From assembly GCF_043769475.1 (NCBI RefSeq), contig NZ_CP171729.1:1426001-1490000 (forward strand): 64,000 nucleotides of DNA, written 5' to 3'. Each line of letters begins with the position of its first letter. Position 1 is the stretch's first letter. This DNA comes from Allomesorhizobium sp043769475. Its GTDB lineage: Bacteria; Pseudomonadota; Alphaproteobacteria; Rhizobiales; Rhizobiaceae. Positions 55,517 to 64,000 of the stretch are shown here, piece after piece. Below the pieces are notes generated by a model. That model had not been told where the DNA came from. It did not search any database and saw only the letters and a program-made list of their open reading frames with translations. The translations under genes and the position numbers were made by a program.

Positions 55517-56518
55517 ATGTTGAAAAGAACAGTGCTTGCCGCCGTCGTCGCGGCGTTTCCGTTTGCGGCGTCGGCCCAGGATTATCCGTGGAAGCCGGAC
55601 CGCCCGATCACCGTGATCGTACCCTGGGCGGCCGGCGGCTCGACCGACCAGGTGGTGCGCGTCACCGCCGGGGAAATCGAAAAGGCGCTCGGCCAGAAGG
55701 TGGTAGTCGTCAACACGCCCGGCGCCTCCGGCTCGATCGGCACCAAGGCCGTTATCGACGCGTCCAAGGACGGCTACACCTGGGGTTCCGGCGCAGCCAA
55801 GGACCTCGGTACCTACGTCGTCAGCGGCCTGGCCGACACCAAGGTCGAAGACTGGCGGCTCTATCTCAGCGTCATCAACGTGTCCGTGCTCAGCGTCAAT
55901 CCGGACTCGCCGTACCAGACCGCGGCCGAACTGGTAGCCGCCATGAAGGAGAAGCCCGGCGCGGTTTCGGTCGCGACCGCCGGCATCAACTCCTCCGGCC
56001 ACGCCGCGGTCGAGGCGCTCACCCAGGCGCTCGGCCTCACCTACAAGCATGTCAGCTACGACGGTGGCGCGCCGGCGGTGAACGCGACGGTCGCCGGCGA
56101 GACCGAGGTGACCACGCAACTTGCCGTCGAGCAGGCCGCCATGCTGCGCGCCAAACGGCTGCGCCCGCTGGCGGTGCTGTCGGACAAGCCGCTCGAGCTC
56201 GAAGGCTTCGGCACGATACCGCCGATCACCGAAGCGGTCGCAGGCTTCAGCCCGACGGACAATTATTTCGGCATCTTCGTGCCGAAGGGCGTGCCGGCGG
56301 AAGTCACCCAGACGCTCGACATGGTCTGGGAGAACGTCATTTCCAAGTCGGAAGCACTAAAGGCCTACGCGACCAAGAACGGCGCCATCTTCGCCGCGCC
56401 GCATGGCGAGAAGGCGGTCGAGGCGGTAACGCCGGCGATCCGCGTGACCGCCTGGCAGCTCCACGCGGCCGGCAAGTCGAAAGTCGCGCCGGACACGGTC
56501 GGCATTCCGAAGCCCTGA
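55517..56518 (+). CDS. tctC: Tripartite tricarboxylate transporter substrate-binding protein (TctC/Bug)
   Basis: 333 residues. Signal peptide MLKRTVLAAVVAAFPFAASA (about 20). Bug motifs: WKPDRPITVIVPWAAGGSTDQV near 25-46, VVNTPGASGSIGTKAV, and ATAGINSSGHAAVEALTQALGL. GGGAGG lies before the ATG. Bug proteins bind carboxylates (citrate, amino and keto acids). Works with TctB and TctA encoded next. The ligand in this locus is unknown but probably carries a carboxylate. Confidence 0.93.
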   Translation: MLKRTVLAAVVAAFPFAASAQDYPWKPDRPITVIVPWAAGGSTDQVVRVTAGEIEKALGQKVVVVNTPGASGSIGTKAVIDASKDGYTWGSGAAKDLGTYVVSGLADTKVEDWRLYLSVINVSVLSVNPDSPYQTAAELVAAMKEKPGAVSVATAGINSSGHAAVEALTQALGLTYKHVSYDGGAPAVNATVAGETEVTTQLAVEQAAMLRAKRLRPLAVLSDKPLELEGFGTIPPITEAVAGFSPTDNYFGIFVPKGVPAEVTQTLDMVWENVISKSEALKAYATKNGAIFAAPHGEKAVEAVTPAIRVTAWQLHAAGKSKVAPDTVGIPKP

Positions 56519-56573
56519 TCTCGACGACTGACGGCGGCCCGCTCTCGCAGCGGCCCGCCATTTCGGAGTTGTA

Positions 56574-57080
56574 ATGGACGATCGCAAGCCTTCCGCCTTC
56601 GCCGATCTCGTCTCCGGCGCCTGCTGGGTCGCTCTCGCCGCCGCGATCATGATCGGCTCCTGGCGGATGGACCGCCTGGAGCATTTGCAGGCGAGCATCT
56701 ATTCCGCTCCCGGCGTCGTTCCCGGCCTGATCGGCGTCGCGCTCGCTCTCATGGGTTTGGCGCTGATGCTGCGCGCCTGGCGGGCAGGCGCGCTTGCAGG
56801 GGCGGGCCGGCCGCGGATCGCGTGGAGCGAACAGGCACGGCTTCTCACCGCGGTCGCGCTCTGCCTCGCCTTCGCCATCGGCCTTGTCGGCCGAGGGCCG
56901 CCGTTCTGGCTCGCTGCCGCGATCTTCATCGCGGTCACCGTCTTCGCATTCCAGTTCCCCGGGCGCCGTCCCGGCGGGACGCTTGCGCGCGGCGCGCTTA
57001 TCGCCGTCGTCTATGGCCTCGTGTCCGGCTACGCCGTCCATTACGTGTTCCAGGAACTGTTCCTGGTCAGGTTGCCCTAG
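56574..57080 (+). CDS. tctB: Tripartite tricarboxylate transporter small membrane subunit (TctB)
   Basis: 168 residues with four hydrophobic helices (ADLVSGACWVALAAAIMIGSW, APGVVPGLIGVALALMGLALML, LLTAVALCLAFAIGLVGRGPPF, and a C-terminal pair ending YAVHYVFQELFLVRLP). Size and layout are those of TctB. TctA begins 2 nt after its stop. Role: supports the TctA channel in sodium- or proton-driven import. Confidence 0.88.
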   Translation: MDDRKPSAFADLVSGACWVALAAAIMIGSWRMDRLEHLQASIYSAPGVVPGLIGVALALMGLALMLRAWRAGALAGAGRPRIAWSEQARLLTAVALCLAFAIGLVGRGPPFWLAAAIFIAVTVFAFQFPGRRPGGTLARGALIAVVYGLVSGYAVHYVFQELFLVRLP

Positions 57081-57082
57081 CC

Positions 57083-58648
57083 ATGGGCATGTTCGACGGC
57101 CTCGTCATGTTCGGCCACTCGATCGCGAGTTTCATGACGCCGACGGCAATCGGCTACGCGCTCGTCGCTACGCTGGTCGGCCTCATCATAGGCGCGCTGC
57201 CAGGCCTCACCGCCACGATGGGCGTCGCGCTGATGACGACCATGACGCTGACGCTCCAGCCCAACGACGCAATCCTGATCCTGATCTGCACTTATGTCGG
57301 CGCGATCTACGGCGGCAGCCGCAGCGCGATCCTGCTCAACATCCCCGGCACCCCCGCCTCCGCCGCGTCCTGCCTCGACGGCTACGCTCTGGCCAGGCAG
57401 GGGCTCGCCGGCCGCGCGATGGGCATTGCCACCTCCGGCTCGGTGCTCGGCACCTGGATCGGTATGCTGTTCCTTGCGACGCTGACGCCGGTGCTCGGCG
57501 AAGTGGCGCTGAAGTTCGGCGCCTACGAGTTCTTCTGGCTCGCCATGTTCGGTGTGGTGATTTCCGGCAATCTGACCGGGGACGATCCGCTGAAGGGCTG
57601 GATTGCCGGTTTTGTCGGTCTGTTCATCGCCACCATCGGCCAGGAGGGGCTCTATGCCCACGACCGCTTCACCTTCGGCTACCACGATCTCTCGGGCGGC
57701 ATCGCGCTTTTACCGGCTCTGGTCGGCGCATTCGGCTTCGCCGAGGTGCTGACGGTGATGCGCGACAAGCCGCGCGAGGTGATCCTGAACAGCTTCGACA
57801 CCGTCATCCCGCGCATCCGCGACGTGCTGCAATACTGGCGCACCATCATCCGCTCGGGCGTGATCGGCACCGGCATCGGCATCATTCCCGGCGTCGGTGA
57901 GGACGTGGCGGCATGGAGTTCCTACGCCGCCGCCCGCCGCGCCAGCAAGGAAAAGGAAAAATTCGGCAAGGGCTCGGTCGAGGGGTTGATGGCGGCCGAG
58001 ACCGGCGACAATGCCTGCGTGCCGGGCTCGGTCATCCCGGTGCTGACGCTCGCCGTGCCCGGCTCGGCGCCGGCCGCCGTGCTGCTCGCCGCCATGCTGA
58101 TCCACGGCGTCCAGCCGGGGCCGCTCATCATGATCAACTCGCCGCAATTCGTCTTCGACGTGGTGGCGATGATGCTGATCGCCAGCATCGGCATCCTGAT
58201 CTACGGACTGACACTGACCAACCTCCTGATCAAGATTCTGCAGGTGCCGCAGACGCTGGTGATGCCGGTGATCTTCGTGCTCTGCGTCGTCGGCTCCTTC
58301 GCGCTCGCCTCGCGCGTCTTCGACATCTACGTCATGCTGTTTTTCGGCATCGCCGGCTTTCTCCTGCGCCGGCTGAACTATCCCATGGCGCCGTTGGTGC
58401 TCGGCATCGTTTTGGGCGACCTCCTGGACAAAAACCTGCGCCGCGGTCTTGTGCTCTCCGACGGCGACCTGACGCCTTTCTTCACGCGGCCGATCAGCGT
58501 CGTGCTATTCCTGCTGGTAGCGGGAACCGTCCTGCTCAACATTCCGATACTCCACCGCGCCGCTGTAGGCCTCTGGACGCACGCGAGCGCTCCCTTCCGC
58601 CGGATGAAGAGCCCGGACAACCCGACATCGCGGAGACCGCATGACTGA
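57083..58648 (+). CDS. tctA: Tripartite tricarboxylate transporter permease (TctA)
   Basis: 521 residues, about twelve helices. GLIIGALPGLTATMGVALMTTMTLTLQPNDAI (given in parts: GALPGLTATMGVAL), YGGSRSAILLNIPGTPASAASCLDGYALARQG, and GVGEDVAAWSSYAAARRASKE are the TctA signatures. Start at the first ATG after tctB; the upstream open frame is a shadow over tctB. Overlaps the isomerase-like gene by 8 nt. Confidence 0.94.
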   Translation: MGMFDGLVMFGHSIASFMTPTAIGYALVATLVGLIIGALPGLTATMGVALMTTMTLTLQPNDAILILICTYVGAIYGGSRSAILLNIPGTPASAASCLDGYALARQGLAGRAMGIATSGSVLGTWIGMLFLATLTPVLGEVALKFGAYEFFWLAMFGVVISGNLTGDDPLKGWIAGFVGLFIATIGQEGLYAHDRFTFGYHDLSGGIALLPALVGAFGFAEVLTVMRDKPREVILNSFDTVIPRIRDVLQYWRTIIRSGVIGTGIGIIPGVGEDVAAWSSYAAARRASKEKEKFGKGSVEGLMAAETGDNACVPGSVIPVLTLAVPGSAPAAVLLAAMLIHGVQPGPLIMINSPQFVFDVVAMMLIASIGILIYGLTLTNLLIKILQVPQTLVMPVIFVLCVVGSFALASRVFDIYVMLFFGIAGFLLRRLNYPMAPLVLGIVLGDLLDKNLRRGLVLSDGDLTPFFTRPISVVLFLLVAGTVLLNIPILHRAAVGLWTHASAPFRRMKSPDNPTSRRPHD

Positions 58649-59480
58649 AACCGTCGAGGGACTGTCGATCAATCTCGCGACAGTGCGCCAGCAATGGGGG
58701 TTCGTCGAGGCGGTGGAGGGCTGCCTGCGCCATGGCATCCGCGCCATCGCGCCCTGGCGCGACCAGATCGCCGCCGCCGGACTTGATGAGGCGGCGCGCA
58801 TCGTGCGGGAGGAGGGGCTGCAAGTCACCGGCCTGTGCCGCGGCGGCTTCTTCCCGGCGCCTGACGCCGCAGGTCGCCGGGCGGCGATCGACGATAACCG
58901 CCGCGCCGTCGACGAAGCCGCGGCGCTCAATGCCGACTGCCTAGTGCTGGTCGTCGGTGGCCTGCCGGAAAGCTCACGCGATATAGCCGGCGCGCGGCAG
59001 ATGGTGACGGACGGCATCGCCGCTCTCCTTCCGCATGCGGCTGCCGCCAAGGTGCCGCTCGCCATCGAGCCGCTGCATCCGATGTACGCCGCCGACCGGG
59101 CCTGTGTGAACACGCTTTCCCAGGCGCTTGACATTTGCGACGTGCTGGACCCGCAAAAGACCGGCGCGCTCGGCGTCGCGCTCGACGTTTATCACTGCTG
59201 GTGGGATCCGGAACTGGAGGCGCAGGCGCTGCGCGCCGGGCCGGAGCGCCTGCTGGCCCACCACATCTGCGATTGGCTTGTGCCGACCCGCGACATGCTC
59301 ACCGATCGCGGCATGATGGGCGACGGCGTCATCGACCTGCCGGCGATCCGCCGCATGGTGGAAGCCGGGGGCTTTTCAGGCCCCCAGGAAGTTGAGATCT
59401 TTTCCGCCGAAAACTGGTGGAAGAAGCCTGGCGACGAAGTTCTGGCGACCTGTGTCGAGAGATTCCGCACGGTCTGCTGA
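58641..59480 (+). CDS. Sugar phosphate isomerase/epimerase-family TIM barrel
   Basis: 279 residues, xylose-isomerase-like (AP endonuclease 2) fold. The putative metal ligands are Glu143 (AIEPLHP), Asp182 and His185 (LDVYHCWWD), His208 (AHHICDW) and Glu252 (QEVEIFS). EVEIFSAENWWKKPGDEV is the family's C-terminal signature. Overlaps tctA by 8 nt, so it is translationally coupled to the transporter. Related enzymes isomerise or epimerise keto-sugars; some perform beta-elimination of 3-keto-glycosides. Substrate unknown. Confidence 0.88.
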   Translation: MTETVEGLSINLATVRQQWGFVEAVEGCLRHGIRAIAPWRDQIAAAGLDEAARIVREEGLQVTGLCRGGFFPAPDAAGRRAAIDDNRRAVDEAAALNADCLVLVVGGLPESSRDIAGARQMVTDGIAALLPHAAAAKVPLAIEPLHPMYAADRACVNTLSQALDICDVLDPQKTGALGVALDVYHCWWDPELEAQALRAGPERLLAHHICDWLVPTRDMLTDRGMMGDGVIDLPAIRRMVEAGGFSGPQEVEIFSAENWWKKPGDEVLATCVERFRTVC

Positions 59481-59508
59481 CTTCGATGCCGCGTAGGCAA
59501 TCTTGCCG

Positions 59509-61521
59509 CTAAACTCCGTCCAGCCATTTAAGGTCGTCCGGCGAAAGCGCTATGTCGAGCGCCCGCAGGCTGTCGTCCAGTTCGCCAAGCGTGCGCGGGC
59601 CGATGAGCGGGATGGACGGGAATGGCTGCGCCAGCACATAGGCAAGCGCCACATGGATCGGGCTCTTGCCAAGCTTGGCGGCCAGCTCGATCGCGCGGTC
59701 GCGGCGGCCGAAATTCCTGTCGGAATACCAGACGCGCACCAGTTCTTCATTGTCGCGCTTGTCTCGTCCGGCGCGCTCGGTGAAGAAGCCGCGCCCTTGG
59801 CTCGACCAGGCAAAGTTTGGCATCTGCCGGGCGGTGAGCCAGGCCTTCCATTCGTCGCTGGAGGAGGTGATGCAGCCCGGCCAGATCGGCTCCAGCATCT
59901 CGGCGAGCGAGAAATTGTTGGAGAGCACACCGGGCCGCTGCCTGCCGTTCCTGTCGGCATAGGCGATCGCCTCGTCCATGCGCTCGCGCGTCCAGTTCGA
60001 GCCGCCGAACGGTCCGCGAATGCGGCCGGCCTTCACCTCGGCATCCATCGCGTCGACGAATTCGCCGATCGGCACCTCCGGATTGTCGCGGTGCATGAAG
60101 TAGATATCGACATAGTCGGTCTTGAGCCGATCGAGCGACTGGGTGAGCTGCTTTGCAATGACATCGGGATAGCAGACAGGGGTATGCGCGCCCTTGCCGA
60201 TGATGACGGACTGTTCTCGCACGCCGCGGTTCTTCAGCCAGTCGCCCAACAGCGCCTCGGTCCGGCCGCTGCCATAGACGAAGGCGGTATCGAAGATGTT
60301 GCCGCCGGCCTCGTAGTAGGCATCGAGCAGGATCGAGCCCGACGAGAAGGTGCGGAAGTCCTCGAAGCCGAGAGCCAGAACCGAGGCGGGTCGGGGGAGG
60401 CCGGGAATCTGGCGCTTGGCAATAGCGGTTCCATTGGGACCGAGCTTTCGTCCGGAGATCGTGTTGACCCGTTTTTCGGCCTTTTCCACCTCGTATTCGA
60501 GGCCGACGGCGGCGCGCCATTTGTCGAGCACGCCGAGATTGCCGAGGCTGTCGGCCCAGCCCATGCCGGGCCAGGCGAACTCCTGCTTTCCGGCCAAAAT
60601 GGCGTCGCCCGCCGCATCTACTTCGAAGGCGTAGAGCCAGCCGCTTTCGGTGACCTCGATGACCTCGCTGCCGTTACCGGCGCGGATGATGGTGATTTTT
60701 CCGGTGCCGCCTTCCTTGCCGCCGGCGTACCAGAAATCGGCGACTTCGATGCGGCCGGTCGAGCCGAAGATCCGGAGTACATTGTCCTGGTTGAGTGAGA
60801 TGCTGCAGGAGACTTCCGCGACGATGCCGTTGGGAAAATGCAGCACCGCGGAGGCCCATTCGTCGACGCCGGATTGGCCGAGATGGGCCGCGCCGGAGAC
60901 CTGGTCCGGCTCCAGAAACGGTTGCCCGGCGGCGGCGCCCGCGATCAGCCGCGCCATTGAGACGGGATAGCCGCCGACATCCAGGATGCCGCCGCCGGCG
61001 AGTTCGCTGGAATAGAGCCGGTGTTCGGGCACGAAGCCCGGCATGGCGAAGCCGAAGCTCGACTTGATCATTTTGATGTCGCCGATGATGCCGGACTTGA
61101 CCAACTCCACCAGCTTCAACGTCTGCGGATGCAGGCGGTACATGAACGCTTCGCCGAGGAAGGTGCCGGCCTTGCGGGCGGCATGGATCATCGCGTCCGC
61201 CTCGAAGGCGGTCAGCCCCATCGGCTTTTCGCAAAGCACATGCTTGCCGGCTTCGGCGGCCCTGATCGCCCATCGCGCATGGTCCGGATGCGGCACTGCG
61301 ATATAGACGGCGTCGATGTCCGGATCGCAAAGCAGCGCCTCGTAACCCTCCACGATGCGCGCGCCCGGGAAAGCTTCGGCAAGGCCGGGCTTGCCTGGAT
61401 TACGGGTCGCGATTGCCGCCAGCCTGCCGGTTCGCGAATGGGCGACGCCACCGGCAAAGGCCTTGGCGATGTTGCCGGGGCCGAGAATGCCCCAGCGTAC
61501 GGGTGAAGACGCAGAATTCAT
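59509..61521 (-). CDS. Fused Gfo/Idh/MocA oxidoreductase - aldo/keto reductase
   Basis: 670 residues from the ATG at 61521 (AGGAGA 6 nt upstream). Residues about 6-335 are a complete Gfo/Idh/MocA unit: WGILGPGNIAKAFAGGV, GKHVLCEKPMGLTAFEAD (Lys near 93), GGGILDVGGYPVSMARL. Residues about 350-665 are a complete AKR: FDTAFVYGSGRTEALLG (Asp and Tyr), VIIGKGAH (Lys), IYFMHRDNPEVPIGE (His), and SIPLIGPRTLGELDDSLRAL. Both catalytic sets are intact, so one chain may oxidise and reduce a sugar in sequence. It has its own transcript on the minus strand, downstream of the second ABC importer by gene order, 64 nt after the ATPase stop. Confidence 0.93.
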   Translation of the reverse strand: MNSASSPVRWGILGPGNIAKAFAGGVAHSRTGRLAAIATRNPGKPGLAEAFPGARIVEGYEALLCDPDIDAVYIAVPHPDHARWAIRAAEAGKHVLCEKPMGLTAFEADAMIHAARKAGTFLGEAFMYRLHPQTLKLVELVKSGIIGDIKMIKSSFGFAMPGFVPEHRLYSSELAGGGILDVGGYPVSMARLIAGAAAGQPFLEPDQVSGAAHLGQSGVDEWASAVLHFPNGIVAEVSCSISLNQDNVLRIFGSTGRIEVADFWYAGGKEGGTGKITIIRAGNGSEVIEVTESGWLYAFEVDAAGDAILAGKQEFAWPGMGWADSLGNLGVLDKWRAAVGLEYEVEKAEKRVNTISGRKLGPNGTAIAKRQIPGLPRPASVLALGFEDFRTFSSGSILLDAYYEAGGNIFDTAFVYGSGRTEALLGDWLKNRGVREQSVIIGKGAHTPVCYPDVIAKQLTQSLDRLKTDYVDIYFMHRDNPEVPIGEFVDAMDAEVKAGRIRGPFGGSNWTRERMDEAIAYADRNGRQRPGVLSNNFSLAEMLEPIWPGCITSSSDEWKAWLTARQMPNFAWSSQGRGFFTERAGRDKRDNEELVRVWYSDRNFGRRDRAIELAAKLGKSPIHVALAYVLAQPFPSIPLIGPRTLGELDDSLRALDIALSPDDLKWLDGV

Positions 61522-61585
61522 GGAAATCTCCTTGGATGAACCGGGCATGCCCGGGCGCCGCGCCGCTGCGGCGGATGTAAACAGG

Positions 61586-62674
<1,089 letters not shown>

Positions 62675-62685
62675 GCGGCCTCCTC

Positions 62686-63522
62686 CTATTTGACCGCGCC
62701 GGCGGAGATGCCGGCGACGAAATGGCGTTGCAGGGCGACGAACAGGACCAGCATCGGCGCAGTCAGCATCACCGCGCCGGTCATGATGCCGCCCCAGGAA
62801 ACCTTGGTCAGTCCGATCAGGCTGCCGAGCGCCACCGGCGCGGTCATCATCGCCGGCTTGCTGTTGATCAGCAGCGGCCACAGATAATTGTTCCAGCTAT
62901 GCAGGAAGAGAATGATCGACAGCGCGGCGACTGCCGGCCGCGCCAGCGGCAGGCCGATGAAGAAGAAGATACGCCATTCCTTGACGCCTTCAACGCGAGC
63001 GGCGTCGAACAGTTCGTGCGGCATCATCTGAAAGCTCTGGCGCATGAAGAGGACACCGAGCGAATTGAAGAGCGGCGGCACAATCAGCGCGAACAAGGTG
63101 TTGTGGAGCCCGAAGTCGCGCGCCACCATGATGAATTGCGGGATGACGACGACGAAGTAAGGCAGCGTCAGCGTGCCGAGAATGGTCGCCAGAACGACAC
63201 CCTTGCCTGCAAACCGGTAGCAGGCGAGCGACCAGCCGGCCATCGAAGTCAGGGCGACGGACAGGAAAGTGTAGGCCGCGGCCACCAGGATCGAGATCGT
63301 GGTCGCTCGGATAAAGCCGGTGTCGCTCTCCAGAAGATTGAAATTCTCCACGAACTGGTCGGACGGTGTGAGGATGATGTCGCGGCTGAAGATGCCGTTT
63401 TCCGGCAGGGTCGAGAAGACGAACATCATCCACAGCGGAAACAGCCAGATCAGCGCGAGCGGAACGAGCGCCGCGTGGAGCGCGATCCCGCGCCTGCGTT
63501 CGGCGGAGGATTTGCTTCTCAT
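62686..63522 (-). CDS. Carbohydrate ABC transporter permease (MalG-type)
   Basis: 278 residues from the ATG at 63522. Six helices; EAA loop PHELFDAARVEGVKEWRIFFFIGLPLARP near 177-205, ending FVALQRHFVAGISAGAVK. The start overlaps the preceding permease by 4 nt. Second membrane half of the importer whose first half begins at the window edge. Confidence 0.94.
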   Translation of the reverse strand: MRSKSSAERRRGIALHAALVPLALIWLFPLWMMFVFSTLPENGIFSRDIILTPSDQFVENFNLLESDTGFIRATTISILVAAAYTFLSVALTSMAGWSLACYRFAGKGVVLATILGTLTLPYFVVVIPQFIMVARDFGLHNTLFALIVPPLFNSLGVLFMRQSFQMMPHELFDAARVEGVKEWRIFFFIGLPLARPAVAALSIILFLHSWNNYLWPLLINSKPAMMTAPVALGSLIGLTKVSWGGIMTGAVMLTAPMLVLFVALQRHFVAGISAGAVK

Positions 63523-64000
63523 TCGCGTTCCTTTCCAAGCCAGAGATTGAGGAGCGAGATGGCGACGGCTAGAGCGGTGATGGTGTAGGCGATCGCCGAT
63601 GCGTAGCCGAAGTTGAAGGCGCCGAAGCCTTGCCGGTAGAGGAAGAGGCCGAGCGTCTCCGTCGCCTGGCCGGGGCCGCCCCGGTTGGTGATCAGGAACG
63701 GCTCGGAAAAGAGCTGCATCGTGCCGATGACGGAGATCACCACGCAGAGCACGATGACGGGCTTCAGCAGCGGCAGCGTGATGTAGAAGAACTGCCGGAC
63801 CTTCGAGACGCCGTCCAGCGTCGCGGCCTCGTAGACGTCTTCCGGTATAGATTGCAGCCCGGCGAGGATGATGATGGCGTTGTATCCTGCCCAGCGCCAG
63901 GTGAGCGCGATGATGATTACCGCCATCGCCGCATTCGGATCGGAAAGCCATGGAATGCTGGTAAGGCCGGTGGCCACCAGCAACTTGTTGATGATGCCGA
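63519..64000 (-). CDS. Carbohydrate ABC transporter permease (MalF-type), 5' end outside window
   Basis: About 160 C-terminal codons are seen; the frame is open to base 64000 (reading GIINKLLVATGLTSIPWL), so the gene starts beyond it. EAA loop IPEDVYEAATLDGVSKVRQFFYITLPLLKPV, and C-terminal helix ITALAVAISLLNLWLG. The stop codon overlaps the next permease start by 4 nt. The binding protein is presumably encoded further upstream, beyond the window. Confidence 0.93.
   Translation of the reverse strand, partial: GIINKLLVATGLTSIPWLSDPNAAMAVIIIALTWRWAGYNAIIILAGLQSIPEDVYEAATLDGVSKVRQFFYITLPLLKPVIVLCVVISVIGTMQLFSEPFLITNRGGPGQATETLGLFLYRQGFGAFNFGYASAIAYTITALAVAISLLNLWLGKERE

Overview
The window is GC-rich and densely coded, and its gene families (RTX protein, SorC-, LysR- and FadR-type regulators, TRAP, TTT and many sugar ABC transporters, AlaX, small conserved proteins) point to a soil or plant-associated alphaproteobacterium of the Rhizobiales, Mesorhizobium/Phyllobacteriaceae-like. 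This is inferred from gene content and style; no marker gene is present. There is no rRNA, CRISPR array, transposase or integrase. One tRNA gene, tRNA-Leu(UAA), lies at 5379-5463.

Layout. 1-1430: the 3' end of an RTX gene, then a scar in which the tail of a SRAP/YedK gene is joined to the tail of a wrbA-like gene. 1483-5463: LysR, GST and a PNPOx-fold protein, a membrane protein facing an HxlR regulator, and the tRNA. 5661-20718: housekeeping and stress genes (SDR, cysteine synthase-alaX-sulfurtransferase-GNAT, alanine dehydrogenase with a divergent Lrp regulator, HdeD, 5-FTHF cyclo-ligase, type II NADH dehydrogenase, cpdB behind a good Pho box, GDPD, a CFA-synthase-like enzyme). 21075-31023: two small proteins, then a salvage locus for 5-methylthioribose or 5-deoxyribose: SorC regulator, a RhaD-type aldolase-dehydrogenase fusion (frameshifted), a ribose-type ABC importer, mtnK and mtnA. 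A perfect 12+12 bp palindrome lies in the divergent promoter.

31544-42631 is a uronate regulon. On the minus strand are uxaC, TRAP dctP-dctQ-dctM, a FadR-type regulator, kduI, kduD and kdgF; divergently on the plus strand are uxuB (frameshifted), uxuA and an oxidoreductase. A perfect 9+9 bp palindrome sits between uxaC and uxuB. Imported glucuronate goes via UxaC, UxuB and UxuA to 2-keto-3-deoxygluconate (KDG); unsaturated uronates go via KdgF, KduI and KduD to the same compound. KDG kinase and aldolase are not in the window.

43328-64000 is the least understood part: six Gfo/Idh/MocA oxidoreductases counted together with 41603-42631, an aldo/keto reductase, a natural Gfo-AKR fusion, a DUF993 protein, a xylose-isomerase-like TIM barrel, a complete sugar ABC importer, a complete tripartite tricarboxylate (TctCBA) importer, a TetR regulator and a second sugar ABC importer that runs off the window. 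Matching GTAAC-N6-GTTAC palindromes precede the ABC operon (which ends with tetR) and the DUF993/Tct operon, suggesting one TetR regulon for uptake and redox conversion of an unidentified sugar-like compound. The two frameshifts are single-base indels in otherwise intact genes and may be sequence errors or recent mutations.
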